NCBI RefSeq assembly: GCF_023159225.1
Contig: NC_063169.1
Span: 55,391,934-55,455,933 of the forward strand
Reading direction: 5' to 3'
DNA: 64,000 nucleotides
From: Perognathus longimembris pacificus
Taxonomy: Eukaryota; Chordata; Mammalia; Rodentia; Heteromyidae
The translations under genes and the position numbers were made by a program. The stretch's first letter is position 1; every line of letters begins with the position of its first letter. Below the pieces are notes generated by a model that saw only the letters and a program-made list of their open reading frames with translations, had not been told where the DNA came from and did not search any database. Shown here piece after piece: positions 32,552 to 44,020 of the stretch.

Positions 32552-32849
32552 CCATTGTTGTCTAGGTAAAAGTGAAAGACATTTTATATTAGAAATTTCT
32601 AATCGGTTTTTTTCTCAGAATTTGATCCTATGACAGGGTATCATTTTGCTTGAAACTTTCTATTGATCATCTTACCATATTTTTCTCAAACAGGATTTAT
32701 ACCTACACTTAAATTTATATTAAGAAAAACTTTCTAAATGTCAGAGTAATGACATCCGGACATCTCTTCTGTAAATGCAGTGAAATTTATCAAGAGCAAC
32801 TTTTTTCAAGTTCCAGGATTGCACCCAAAGAAAATAAAAGTAACCAACT

Positions 32850-32947
32850 CTGAGGTTGGAGGCGTGGCTCAGGTGTAGAGTGCCAACCAATCTGGAAAGC
32901 ATCAGGTACTGAGTATGAGTCCTAGTTTCAGACAAAGGAGAAAAAAA
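32850..32947 (+). mobile_element. old ID-like element
   Basis: GGAGGCGTGGCTCAGGTGTAG (A-box-like) and GAGTATGAGTCCTAG (B-box-like), followed by an A-rich tail. Confidence 0.5.
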
Positions 32948-33109
32948 TAAGAAAGGCAACTTTTTGAGTCTCTAGAAATTAACCAAAGGCTTGCAGTAAG
33001 AATATATATTCAACAGAAATAACTGAAGCACAGTAAGAATAGTAAGCATTGTGGTGTTTTTTTTTTTTTTTCTTATTCCCACCTTTTCCTACTGCTTTAA
33101 AACTAGGAG

Positions 33110-33380
33110 CCTGATCCAGGTGTTGGTTGCTCACTCCTGTAATGCTGGCTATCAGGAGGCTGAGAGCTGAGGATTATGGTTCCAAGTTAGCATGGGCAGG
33201 TAAGTCCATGAGACTTATTTCCAGTAAACTACTTAAAAAAAAAGAAAAGCCAGAAATTGATCTTTTACTCAAGTGGTAGAGTGCTACCCTTGAGCAAAAA
33301 AGCTTGAGCAAAAAAAAAAACAACAAAGTTCAGGGACAGGTACGTAGGTCCTGAGTTCAAGCCCCAGGACTGGCAAAAGA
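33110..33380 (+). mobile_element. B1/Geo dimeric SINE with A-rich internal expansion
   Basis: B1 arm CCAGGTGTTGGTTGCTCACT; Geo arm with TACTCAAGTGGTAGAGTGCT, in which TTGAGCAAAAAAGC is duplicated; ends GCCCCAGGACTGGC. Confidence 0.88.
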
Positions 33381-35199
33381 AGCAAAAACCTAGCTAGCAC
33401 CTGGTAGTCATGGATGGTGAAGAATAGGTTTGATGTTTTCCCCAGTGTGTAGAAAGTTGTCATTATTTTGGTCTAAACAGATCAAAATAGTAAAGCCTCA
33501 TGTATTCCACATATTTGTTACCTGCTCAGTTAATGAAAAACCCTGGTCAGTTCAAAACCGTCAGCAGTGATTGTTTAGTACTACAGCTATTAAGGCAGTA
33601 GAAGTAGTTGGGGCAAACGAAAAATGGGAATAGAGATGTCCTTAAGGGGCTTTGCAATCTGAAGATATTCTCCTGGTATTTTAGAAAGCCATACCCATGG
33701 GCAGGGTAGTATATATGCCTCGGAATGTACATGCTTAGGAAGTGCCGTAAGAGACTGAGCTACCTTTGGCTGGTCTCAAAGATCTGCATAGGCACAAAGT
33801 AAAGGCTAAGAACAGTTGTAAATTGCCATCACCTTTAGCAGGATTGCCTTGGCATATACATACCCCCTCTGCAAAGGGTGGGCAACTTAGTACTTAAGTC
33901 ATTTAAGTAAGTTTGTCCTGGACTTATCACTAAGCTAAGTAGAGATGTTGGTGGCTGCACAGGACAAAAAATTTACAGATTTTCCTGATGTAATGTAAGT
34001 AGCAACAATAAAGACCAAAACTAAATCTTGGAAGGAAAGGGCATTTGATTTTCAGAGTTGGTACTTTTATATTAAAGCATCTACTTGGCAAAAACACAGA
34101 GGTATGAGACAAAGAAATAGGAAAGTATGACTTGCCCCCTCCCATTCTATACTGGATACAGAACAGTTATTTGAAATATTATCTGAATTGGCTTTCATAG
34201 ATTGGCAGCTGGTAAGGATTAGGATATTTTCAGAGACTCAATGTATTTCTTTTCTTCTGTAGCGTATTAGCTTTCCATCAAATATAACAAATAACCTGAG
34301 AAAAATCAACTGCAATATTCTAGAGTAGTATGTGCACATCATATCAACTATGAGATATTTCTTTAAAATGGTTTCTCAGTGAAGCTTGTGGAAGAGATTA
34401 AATAGTAGTGAGTGATGGGTTGTATTCTCTGAGAGGTAGCTTCCTTTCCTGCTGGACAGTATAAGGATGAGGTAAAGTGATTAGTCTTTTTATTTTGCAG
34501 TCATTGGGATTTCAGAGGTGGTGGTGGTGGGAGCAACCATACTATTATGGCCTTTAGTCTCCAGATACTTTTGGGGCTCATTAGGAAGAAGAAGCAGTTG
34601 CGGCATTTGGGGATGGTGTGCTATAATTTACATGGCAAATGGAGAGCATATATGTAAAATAGAAGGTGTTTTGATTTTTGCTAAATTTTGGGTATTTTTA
34701 CTGTCAGGATAAGCCTCATCAAAAATCAAGTTTTATTTTCTTAGCAAGGAAAATTAATTAAATTGGAGTATAGTGCTAATGAGTGACATGAAGTCTCTTC
34801 TAGATTCTTTAAAGCTGAGATAGTTTAACAGCTGTTTAAATAGTTATGTGTAGATAATCATGCATACACATTTGCACTTGACATCTACTTAAGTCTGGAG
34901 TCCTCTTCTTCTTGACTGTAATGTAGTCTGATTCCCAAAGCTGGCCCTGCCTTTCCTGCAGAGTGGGTGTCTGTAGTGTGTTTGTATGTTAGGGTGCTGT
35001 TTAAGTTTTAGTGATTAAATATCTTCAAGCACCAAATCTCCAAGCAAGAAAAAAGGTAGTCTGTTAATTGATTTTTTTTAGCACAGTGTGATACTACTAA
35101 ATGCATATTGAACTACATAAATTTCAAATAATAACATATAAAGACACAAATAATATTAGTAAAAGCACATTATGTATAAAATTTCAGTGAACACATTTT

Positions 35200-35278
35200 C
35201 TGAAATTATATATTAAAGTTATTATATATTATATATAATTATATATATATTATATATAATTATATATTAAAGTTATTT
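35200..35278. repeat. AT-rich palindromic/tandem sequence
   Basis: TTATATATTAAAGTTATT occurs at both ends of a TATA-rich, self-complementary stretch; potential cruciform. Confidence 0.8.
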
Positions 35279-35353
35279 CAGCTGTCAGGCTGTCAGGTTG
35301 CTGTTACAAAAATGCTTTGTTTCCTAATGACCCTACAGTTTCTTCTTTTTAAA

Positions 35354-35355
<2 letters not shown>

Positions 35356-35391
<36 letters not shown>
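35356..35391. repeat. (TA)n microsatellite
   Basis: About 17 uninterrupted AT dinucleotides. Confidence 0.95.
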
Positions 35392-35394
<3 letters not shown>

Positions 35395-35500
35395 TTTGTA
35401 AAGGTGATATACAGAGGCGTTAAAGTTATGCAAGTCAGGTAATGATTACATTTCTTTTTGAACCGTGTCACCCCTTCCCTTGCTTTCTCCCAGTTTTTCC
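35392..35500 (-). mobile_element. L1 3' UTR fragment
   Basis: TTTTTGTAAAGGTGATATAC and AGTCAGGTAATGATTACATT match the L1 3' end at 17715. The IDL-Geo at 35519 landed beside it. Confidence 0.65.
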
Positions 35501-35518
35501 ATTAAAGACAGAAATATC

Positions 35519-35714
35519 GGGCTGGGAATATGGCTTAGTGGCAAGAGGGCTTGCCTCGTATACATGAAGCCCTGGGTTCGATTCCCCAGTACCACATATA
35601 TGGAAAACGGCCAGAAGTGGCGCTGTGGCTCAAGTGGCAGAGTGCTAGCCTTGAGCAAAAGGAAGCCAGGGACAGTGCTCACGCACCAAGGCCCAGGACT
35701 GGCCAAAAAAAAAA
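35519..35714 (+). mobile_element. IDL-Geo-type dimeric SINE
   Basis: Perfect 15-bp duplication AAAGACAGAAATATC (35504-35518 and 35715-35729). Small deletion in the Geo arm (GTGCTCACGCACCAAGG). Confidence 0.96.
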
Positions 35715-35765
35715 AAAGACAGAAATATCTACTAACTTTTGGCAGGGTTACATGAATTATGATTT

Positions 35766-36090
35766 TCTTTTTGGTGGTGTGGGATGTGAATTCAGGACCT
35801 TGTGTGTGCTAGCCAGATGCTTTTAACACAGAGCCATGCTTCCACCCCCCCTTTTTTTTCCCACTGATTATTTTTGAGACAGGATTTCATTTCCTGCTCA
35901 GGCATGTGCCTGGATTGGGATCCTCTGTAGCAGGGTGTCTGACAGGCGCATACTCCCATGCCCATCTTCTTCGGTTAAGTTGGAATCTTGTGGGCTTTTC
36001 TGGCCTGGTTGGCCTATGACTATAGTCTTGTTGACCTCAGATTCCCATGTGACTAGGATGACAGGCACAAGCTACTGTACCCAACTATTG
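35766..36090 (-). mobile_element. ID-B1-B1 composite (trimeric) SINE, copy B
   Basis: Reverse ID arm (GGGATGTGAATTCAGGACCT), B1-like arm (GAGACAGGATTTCATTTCCT), shared block CTGACAGGCGCATACTCCCA with linker GGTTAAGTTGG, then a second B1-like arm (TGTGACTAGGATGACAGGC). Confidence 0.65.
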
Positions 36091-36117
36091 GCTTAAAAGA
36101 AGTCATGTGAATTTTGT

Positions 36118-36205
36118 TTGGGGGGCTGGGCTGGCCTTGAATTCCTGCCACTTTCAGCCTCACAAGTAGCTAGGATTACAGGTGTGAGTCACCAGAGGGA
36201 GCTCA
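36118..36205 (-). mobile_element. partial B1
   Basis: GGGCTGGGCTGGCCTTGAAT through AGCTAGGATTACAGGTGTGA. Confidence 0.65.
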
Positions 36206-36464
36206 GCTTGTGTGAATTCTTCAAGGATTCTTCAAGGATTTGGGTGACATTTGTGTTACTATTTTGACATTGACTTCTATAATTTAAAATTCTCAATAGT
36301 TTTCAAAATATCATCAAGTAAGCTAATACGAGTGCTGAAAACACTGAAAATCAGTAACTTTGGAAGAGAAATTAGTTATAATAAGACACTGAAACATCCC
36401 CACTGTTAATTCATACAATCAAACTGAGAAGTACTACAGATAAAACATATACAATTAAAAAATA

Positions 36465-36660
36465 CCAGTTGGGCATCTAGCTACTCAAGAGGCTGAGGTC
36501 TGAGGATATGTGCCCCTTCAAAGCCAGCTTGGGCAGGAAACTACTCAGAAAAAGCCGAAAGTGATACTGTGGCTCAAGTGGTAGAATGCTAGCTTTAAGA
36601 ACAAAGAGGCTCAGAAACGGTGTTTGGGCCGTGAGTTTAAGCCTCAGGACATGCCAAAAC
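36465..36660 (+). mobile_element. B1/Geo SINE with shortened B1 arm
   Basis: TAGCTACTCAAGAGGCTGAG, then Geo with CTGTGGCTCAAGTGGTAGAA and a TTTAAGCCTCAGGACATGCC end. Confidence 0.85.
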
Positions 36661-36975
36661 AAAACAACCCACAAAGCACAAATACAACATAATGACTAGA
36701 GATTTTGAAGGTATATCCTACTGCATGACTATGGGATAATCAGTCTTAAATTATAAAAGTTCTTCAGGACCACATCTCGTGAGTAAAGTGAAGTTATGCT
36801 TTATGAATCTGTTTCTTCAGGCTTGGAAAACAGGCCTGTGTTGGAAAAAATACACGAAGAGATACTTGTTACTTGTTTGTCTAACACTGAGAAAAACATC
36901 TTAGAGAGGAAACTTAAAGGTCACTTTTTTAATGCCTTAAAACTAATAAGCAAACTGATGCTTGCTGTATTGCTT

Positions 36976-37185
36976 TTTTTTTTTTTTTTTTTTTTTTTTT
37001 TGGTCAGTCGTGGGGCTTGAACTCAGGGCCTGAGTACTGTCACTGGCTTTTTGCTCAAGGCAACCCTCTAGCACTTGAACAGCACCACTTCCGGCTTTTT
37101 CTGTATATGTAGTGCTGAGGAATCGAACCCAGGGTGTCATGCATGCTAGGCAAGCACTCTACCACTAGGCCACATTCCCAGCCCC
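36976..37185 (-). mobile_element. IDL-Geo-type dimeric SINE
   Basis: Long T-run (about 26 nt), Geo arm GGTCAGTCGTGGGGCTTGAA, and ID arm ending CACATTCCCAGCCCC. Confidence 0.92.
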
Positions 37186-37599
37186 GCCATATTGCTTTAT
37201 TTGTTCTGGGGAACAAATTTACCTTAAGCAAAACCCACATGAGAAATTAAGCTTGACAAAAGAGTAAGTTGTGAGAACATGCAAAGTAGTGGCAGCATTT
37301 GGTCACTGAGAACTGTGGAGAGAGATGATCTGGACTGGCTTTCTTTGATGAAGCAGATACTTGTCTAGGCCTTGGGGGATGTGGAAGGGATCAGGAAGGG
37401 ATCAGGCTGGAGGAGAGCTGAGGAGCTAAGGAGAAGCACAAGTGTGAGGTAGAAGGGGGCTTGGGAAGGAGTTAGTGCTTGTTTGGTCATTTCCTTGTTG
37501 CCCTGAACTCATTTAGAGTCCTTTGATTTTTGTATCAAGTGAAGAAAGTGATAATGGCTTTTAATAATAGTTGCTTATAGTTAAATCTACTGTAACAGC

Positions 37600-37766
37600 T
37601 TATTTATTCTTACCCTTTGAGGTAGACACTATTATTTTGACCAGTTTATATGTTAAAAGAAACAAAAAACCCCAAACAACAAAGGCATAGGGAGGTTTGG
37701 TGATATGCCCAAGGTCTGGATGTGAAGTTGCAGAGCTGACTCATTCAAGCAGGCTGGCTCCCACAC
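37600..37766 (+). mobile_element. MIR SINE
   Basis: 'accctttgaggtagacactattatttt' and 'gatatgcccaaggtctggatgtgaagttgcagagctg' match the MIR core and 3' part. Confidence 0.75.
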
Positions 37767-39049
37767 TGGAGCTAGAGGACAGTTGTTAGGAACTTCATGC
37801 TCAGAGGAGGACTACTATGCCAAGGAGCTTTCAGAAACCCTGAAGTGTGCATTTGGTACGTGGGTACAGAAGGCAGGCAGCATAGCTGATGTTCAGTATG
37901 AGGAAGTGAGGGTGATGGAAAAAGCCTGGCCTGCCTGGTTTTTAAGATCTGGTTTGAGCTCTCTGACTGCCTGTCCCAGTGTCTAGGCTGCAGGCCTCCG
38001 GGGGCTTTATCTCTGCCTTCCCTTCTCTGTCCTCCAGCATTCCAGTCACCCCAAAGTACCATGCCCATATGGGTCATTCTCTCCACAACAAAAACACTTT
38101 TTAAGACACCTAATATGATTTTCATAGTTATGAGCTTATGCGATGAGTAAAACCAAGTCCCTACATTTAGGCTTTGACGAGATAGCTGGCATGACTATAA
38201 GATCCTTCTTATCCTTCTACCCAGCCCAGCTTTCCACTGCCTTGGGATACTTGCAATTACTTTAAGAGGAGTGAAAATACTTGATTTCACAGTTTAAGAA
38301 CCTGAAAACAGTAACACATGGTTTATATGGGACCCTTCAGTTACTGTGGATGAACTTTTCAAGAGTTTTTGGGCTTGGTGTGGAGCAGTGTGACTCCTGC
38401 CAGCCCCTTGCTTTTTAATAGGCAAGGCATGTGGAGAGCTGAAGTGGGGGCAGGGTACAGGATGCAGTGAGAGGCTGAAGCGACAAAAGAGACATTGCCA
38501 AGTGACCTTGGCCTTCTTACCCTGTTGCATAAACTCGAAACTCCTTGACATTTTGGCCCAGAATGATATATTTTCACTTGAGCAGGGACAAATGCAAGTT
38601 GGGTATGGAATACTTGATAATAAACTTGTAAAAACAGGCCTCAGAGGGTTTATACACATTTTAAAGCAATGTTATGTGAAAGAACATTTTCCATGTTGCT
38701 TTTTAGGTTATTATCACAGTTTAGACTGATGTTCCAGGAGACACTTGTGGCACATGCCTCCACTTAACGAGAGATGTCCTTTTGTCCTCTCACTGTAGTT
38801 CAGTTGTATTATGTCAGTCTGTAGTCATACTTTTATGGGACTGCTATTCTTAAGGGAAATGAGGGAGGAGGTAACAAATAGTACAAGAAATGTACCCACT
38901 GCCTTACGTATGAAACTGTGCATCACTTTGACAATAATTATTCAGAAAAAAATTAAATAAAAAAAAAGAACTAGGGATTTGCTTAATTTTAACCTTCAAG
39001 AAACAGTCAGATATTTCTGTAACAGCAATTTTGTTACAGGTCTGATTTT

Positions 39050-39251
39050 TTTTTTTTTTGGCCAGTCCTGGGCCTTGGACTCAGGGCCTGAGCACTGTCC
39101 CTGGCTTCTTCCCATTCAAGGCTAGCACTCTGCCACCTGAGCCACAACGCCCCTTCTGGCCGTTTTCCATATATGTGGTGCTGGGGAATCGAACCGAGAG
39201 CTTCATGTGTAGGAGGCAAGTGCTCTTGCCACTAGGCTATATTCCCAGCCC
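39050..39251 (-). mobile_element. IDL-Geo SINE, second diagnostic subfamily
   Basis: Perfect 15-bp duplication TACAGGTCTGATTTT (39035-39049 and 39252-39266). Shares GAACCGAGAGCTTCATGTGT with the copy at 10973. Confidence 0.96.
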
Positions 39252-39782
39252 TACAGGTCTGATTTTGAATGCTGCCATTTGCTGGTTACAAAATATTTTC
39301 TTGTATATTTTTGTTAATTGTAAGATTATGAAGCATGACATTGACTTGATTTCTAAGAAACTCTTGCATGATACTTTCAAACCAGGAGAAAAAATAGGGA
39401 ATATATAGAACATTTTGCATTTAATTGGGAAGCCAGATGACAGATACAAAGTTATGGTAGAAGTAGCATAGAAAAGTAAACACTTTTTTTTAATGGAACT
39501 TCATAGTTTTTGTTTCCACATACACTGACCGATGGTCAGTAGCAGCACTGGTAGAGGGAGGCTGTGGCATGGCGAGGGAACTGTCGGAAGTCCCAGTGCT
39601 GTTCCCACGGCTTGCCCTCTTTATTCCTAATCATCCTCTGACTCACCTGCCTCCCTTACAGCCTCACCCTTAGCTGGAGGTGTGTCACAAGGAAGTTGTC
39701 TGTTGCACATATTACTCAATATTAAATAAGTTCTTGGCTTCACATTTGTTTTTGAGACCTAGCCACAAGACAACATCAAAAA

Positions 39783-39955
39783 GTGGTGTTTCTCAGTAGG
39801 CTGAGATCTGAGGATCATGTTTCGAAGCCAGCCTGGACAGAGAAGTCTCTGTGAGACCCTTACCTCCAATTAACCATTCAAAAAACCAGAAGTGGTGTAG
39901 TGGTTCAAAGTAGAGCACTAGCCTTGAGTGAAAGACCTCAGGGACAGTGCCCAGT
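39783..39955 (+). mobile_element. B1/Geo SINE, 5'-truncated
   Basis: Starts mid-B1 (CAGTAGGCTGAGATCTGAGG) and keeps the linker CTCCAATTAACCATTC and Geo arm, ending in a short TG repeat. Confidence 0.82.
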
Positions 39956-40674
39956 GTGTGTGTGTATAACTACTTAAAGATAATAAAATATAATTTAAAA
40001 AGTCAAGGCCAGTCCAGAATTTTACATTTTGAATATTGTGAATACATAGGGTATGGTTAGACCATCCTTTAAGTTTATTAATTCTTGGTTATTGCATCTT
40101 GGTTATTGCTATTACATTTCAGATATTTTTCTTCAAGGCCATTCCTCTGAAGGATTGCAGATAAAAAAAATCTGAACTTTATTTAATTGATTTACTAACA
40201 TTTCAAAGGACACTAAAAGTCACACAGTTCAGGTGACTGCAGTTAATTTTCTCAGCATTTCAGACCACCATTCCACTTTTCTCTGTGTTTCAATTTGTTT
40301 AAATCACTTTCTAGGATTATAGCATTCTCTTTTCCTTCTGGTCTTGTCATGTGGGAATTTTATGTGTCAGTTTCTTTAATACGACTTTATTTGTCCTCCA
40401 CCCCATTTGTACAAGGCTTGGGCCAAGCTATGCTAGGAACACTAAGATAATTAAGAAGCAACCTCTCCAGAGTCATTACTTGGCAGGGAGCATGATGATG
40501 GGTTCTGCTTAACATTCAGATTGCCTCCTACTTTGGGAAGTCAAGAGGTAGGGAAAGAGTGGCCTCGTGTAGTTGGTGCCTGGATGTGGACTTGGCAAGA
40601 GCAGATTTAATAAATGTTAGGCCCTGTTTTAAGCTCCATATGTGTATTATGGGCTTTTTGTTTGTTTGTTTGTG

Positions 40675-41095
40675 TGTTTGTGCTTGAGCTCAGGTCCTGG
40701 TTTCTCTCCTTTATATTTCTTTTTTTGTTGTTCTTGTTGGTCGTGGGGCTTGAACTCAGGGTCTGGGTGCTGTCCCTGAGCTCTTTTTTGCTCAAGGGTA
40801 GCACCACTTCCAGTTTTCAGGTGGTTAATTGGAGAAAAGAGTCTCACACATGCTTTTCTGCCCAGGCTGGCTTTGAATTGAGATTCTCAGATCTTGGTAG
40901 GATTATTATAGGCGTGAGCCACTGGAGCCTGGCTTTCCTTTAGATTTCTTATTCAAGGATGGTGTTCTACCACTTGAACCACATCTCCACTTCCAGATTT
41001 TTGGTGGTTAGTTGAGGATAAGAGTCTCATGGGCTTTCCTGCCCAGGCTGGCTTTGAACCTTGATCCTCCAATCTCAACTTCCTGAGTAGGGTTT
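40675..41095 (-). mobile_element. B1/Geo SINE split by a nested B1/Geo SINE
   Basis: Outer copy: Geo tail at 40675-40721 and the rest at 40951-41095. The inner copy sits between TCCTTTATATTTCTT (40707-40721) and TCCTTTAGATTTCTT (40936-40950), one base different. Confidence 0.85.
40722..40935 (-). mobile_element. B1/Geo dimeric SINE (inner, younger)
   Basis: TGGTCGTGGGGCTTGAACTC through GGTGGTTAATTGGAGAAAAG to GAGCCACTGGAGCC. Inserted into the outer SINE. Confidence 0.9.
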
Positions 41096-41107
41096 GTTTT
41101 TGTTCTC

Positions 41108-41235
41108 CCAGCCTAATAACAACCGTATAAGGTATGTTCTATTATCTGCATTTTGTACATTAAAAACTTGAAAGGAAGTAATTGCCCTAGGGAATGTAGC
41201 TCATAAATGATACTGGAACTGGTATATAGGTAGTT
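41108..41235 (+). mobile_element. MIR SINE
   Basis: 'ataacaaccgtataaggtatgttctattatctgcattttgtacatta' followed by a diverged 3' part. Confidence 0.65.
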
Positions 41236-41887
41236 TGGTTGCAGTTAATACTGTGAATTTCTGTCTTGGACAAAATGGTATTAGGACATATGAAGATTAC
41301 AGATTATCAACTCCTGGGAGTAGATCAGGAAGCCACAGTGATTGGATGCACAGAGGTACACAAATAGGCTTCGAGATATTTTACCAAGGTCCTGGAATCC
41401 CATACTAAAAGAGATAATTTTAACTCACAGTAGTCAGGGCTAATAGTTTCACAGGCTTTAAAAAGTTCCACCATCTGTGCTGATGCATGTGGTGGGATGT
41501 TGTAATGGTTATTTGGTAGGCAGCAGTGCAGTCATGAAAGTTTTAGAGTAGGAAAACTACACTGGTTGTTCCCTTTGCTATATCTTCAAGCTGTCCTGAG
41601 ATTTTAGCATTTATTTTCCTCATTTTTGAGCCTGCATAGGTCTCAGCTTTGGCTGTCTTCTGCCCTTTGCCCATTTCATTTTCTTCACTTTAAGGTTATA
41701 CTTCTGAAAAGAGTTTGCTGGGCAGACATCTGTCCAGACACAGTTTCTACCTTTTCATCTTGCTACCTGTCCCTTACTGTTGGCCTCGCAACATCGCTCT
41801 TCATCATGCCACCAGAATGATCCTCAGTGAGGGGACAGTGCCTCACACAGTGCTCATTCTGCAGGGACTTTTTGGGCTTATTTTATT

Positions 41888-42105
41888 CAGTGGTACTCAA
41901 TTAGGAGTGTTTTTTTCCCTTAGGAGATATTTGTCAATGTCTGAAGACATCTTGGGTGTAAAAATTGAGGGAGGCAGAACTACTGGCAGCTATAGTAGAG
42001 GGCAGGGATGCAGCTTAAAACTCTTACAAAACACAAGATAGCTCCCACAGTAGGAATTACCAGCCCCCCAAAATAAATGTTGATATTGGGGAGGTTGAGA
42101 CATGT
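41888..42105 (+). mobile_element. MER20-like hAT-Charlie DNA transposon
   Basis: Starts CAGTGGTACTCAATTAGGAG and contains GATATTTGTCAATGTCTGAAGAC, TACTGGCAGCTATAGTAGAG and GATAGCTCCCACAGTAGGAA, ending GAGGTTGAGACATG. The order and length fit the roughly 219-bp MER20 consensus as I recall it. Confidence 0.8.
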
Positions 42106-42475
42106 TTTACCTGGTACTTTGGGACATTATAGTTTTCCATTCTTAGAACTTTCCCCTGACTGACTTGACCGAGTTCTCTCCTGACATGCTTTCCAGTGAA
42201 TTCTTAGTTCCTTCCTTTCCAGTCTCTGTGGAGGACTTTCCTGCTCCAGTAGTGATGCCAATTCTTGCTGCTCAGGATTCTCTTCCCAGTCTCTCATTTC
42301 TGCCTCTGCTCATGGTTCCCTTGGGCATCCCATCGATTCCAGTAGTGTATCTTGTATGTCTGGGTGTGGGATTTCACATCTCTTGAGCTCCTGTCGGGTT
42401 AATGTCTTTCTCCATATTGGTGTTATGCAGGCACTTCCCTCTTCACAAGGTCCAAGCCAGGACAGCCAAAAGTTG

Positions 42476-42710
42476 TTTTTGTTTGTTTTTTGTTTTGGTA
42501 CCTGTTCTGGAGCTTGAACTCAGGACCTGAATGCTGTCCCTGAGCCCTTTATACCACTTGAACCATAGCTCCACTTCTGACTTTTTTTGCTAGTTAATTA
42601 GAGGTAAGAGTCTTGTGGACTTTCTTGCCCAGGCAGGCTTTGAACCTCAAACATCAGATCTCAGCCTCCTGAATAGATAGGATTGCAAGCAGGAGCACCT
42701 GACATCTGCT
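42476..42710 (-). mobile_element. B1/Geo dimeric SINE
   Basis: GGAGCTTGAACTCAGGACCT, AGTTAATTAGAGGTAAGAGT linker, and B1 arm CTCAGCCTCCTGAATAGATA. Confidence 0.87.
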
Positions 42711-43424
42711 CAAAAATTGTCTTTTGTACAGACCTTCCCCTTTGGTGTCAGTCCTACTGTATTTCAAGCACTGACAGTCATCAAAACAGCTCGGAGGCTG
42801 TGAGTCCTCCCTTAATGTCTCACTTACTGAAGATATCATCTGTGTTTCTGCACATGGAACCTTTGTGACCAAACCTAGTGGTCCCCAATGAAGAGCAGTG
42901 TTCAGAGGAGCCCTTTGAAAGTGTTATGGACCTTGGGTTATCTTGGGAAAGTAGGGCTGGGGGAAAAATATGAGAAGATAATATGGGTGGGGTTCGTACA
43001 TAATAAGTAATGCACTGGCCAGTTGCACTACATAAAGAGAAACAAGTGAAAACTTTAATTTTTAGTTTCCACCTAGAAAAGTGAAAAGAGATGCTGAGCA
43101 CTGGTTCAGGAAATACTTATTTGGGGAATGGGAGGCACAAAAGGGACTGGTAGTAGCGAAGCTGCACAGAAGTACAGGAGTGAATTGAAGGAGAATGATG
43201 AATTGTATTGGAAATTGTAGCCACACAGGGAATGCCAACTGGGGAAGTCTGTTGGTTGCTTGCTCTTTGTGCTGGCCTTCTTTCCCTGGGCCTATGATAT
43301 TTAGTCTCCTTTTTCATCATAGCTGGAATCTTTTCCATTCTGTCCAATCTGGTTTTTGCACAGCTAGTCTTCTAGTGAAACCTGGACTTAAACCTCTTAT
43401 TTCCCACCTCTCATTTTTAAAAAA

Positions 43425-43765
43425 TAGATTTTTATTTTTAAGAATAGTATTAGGGTTGCATGATAAAATTTAAAGTTTCCATGTGCTGGCTACCCCCACA
43501 CATTCAAAATTTCCCCCATTGTCAACATTTTCTACTGGGATGTGTGTGTGGGTGTGTGTGCATGTATTAGAGTCAGTGGGCCTATACTAATGGGTTATCA
43601 TCAAATTCTATAATTAAAATCAAGAATTCATTACTTATAATTGTACATTCTGTGGATTTTGACAAATATACTTATATACTTACCATTATTATATCACAAA
43701 GAACAGCTTCACTGCCCTAAAAATCCTCTCCGCTCTACCTATTTGCCCCCTCTCTCTTTTCTCCC
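43425..43765 (-). mobile_element. old L1 (L1M-type) 3' region
   Basis: CCACACATTCAAAATTTCCC, 'tgtacattctgtggattttgacaaat' and 'agcttcactgccctaaaaatcctc' match the reverse of mammalian-wide L1M 3' ends as I recall them. Confidence 0.7.
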
Positions 43766-43810
43766 TGGTAACAACTGCTCTGTTTTATGGTCTCTATCAC
43801 ATGTTTTTTG

Positions 43811-44020
43811 TTTTGTTTTGTTTTTTTGGACAGTCCTGGGCCTTGAACTCAGGGCCTGAGCACTGTCCCCTGGCTTCCTTTTGCTCAAGGCTAGCACTCT
43901 GCCACTTGAGCCACAGCGCCACTTCTGGATGTTTTCTGTATATGTGGTGCTGGGGAATTGAACCCAGGGCCTCATGTATATGAGGCAAGCTCTCTTGCCA
44001 CTAGGCCATATCCCCAGCCC
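43811..44020 (-). mobile_element. IDL-Geo-type dimeric SINE
   Basis: Perfect 19-bp duplication CTCTATCACATGTTTTTTG (43792-43810 and 44021-44039). Both arms complete. Confidence 0.97.

Noticed and set aside
37772..38125. 117-codon minus-strand ORF
   Set aside because: No homology recognised, no splice or promoter context, in intronic DNA next to a MIR.
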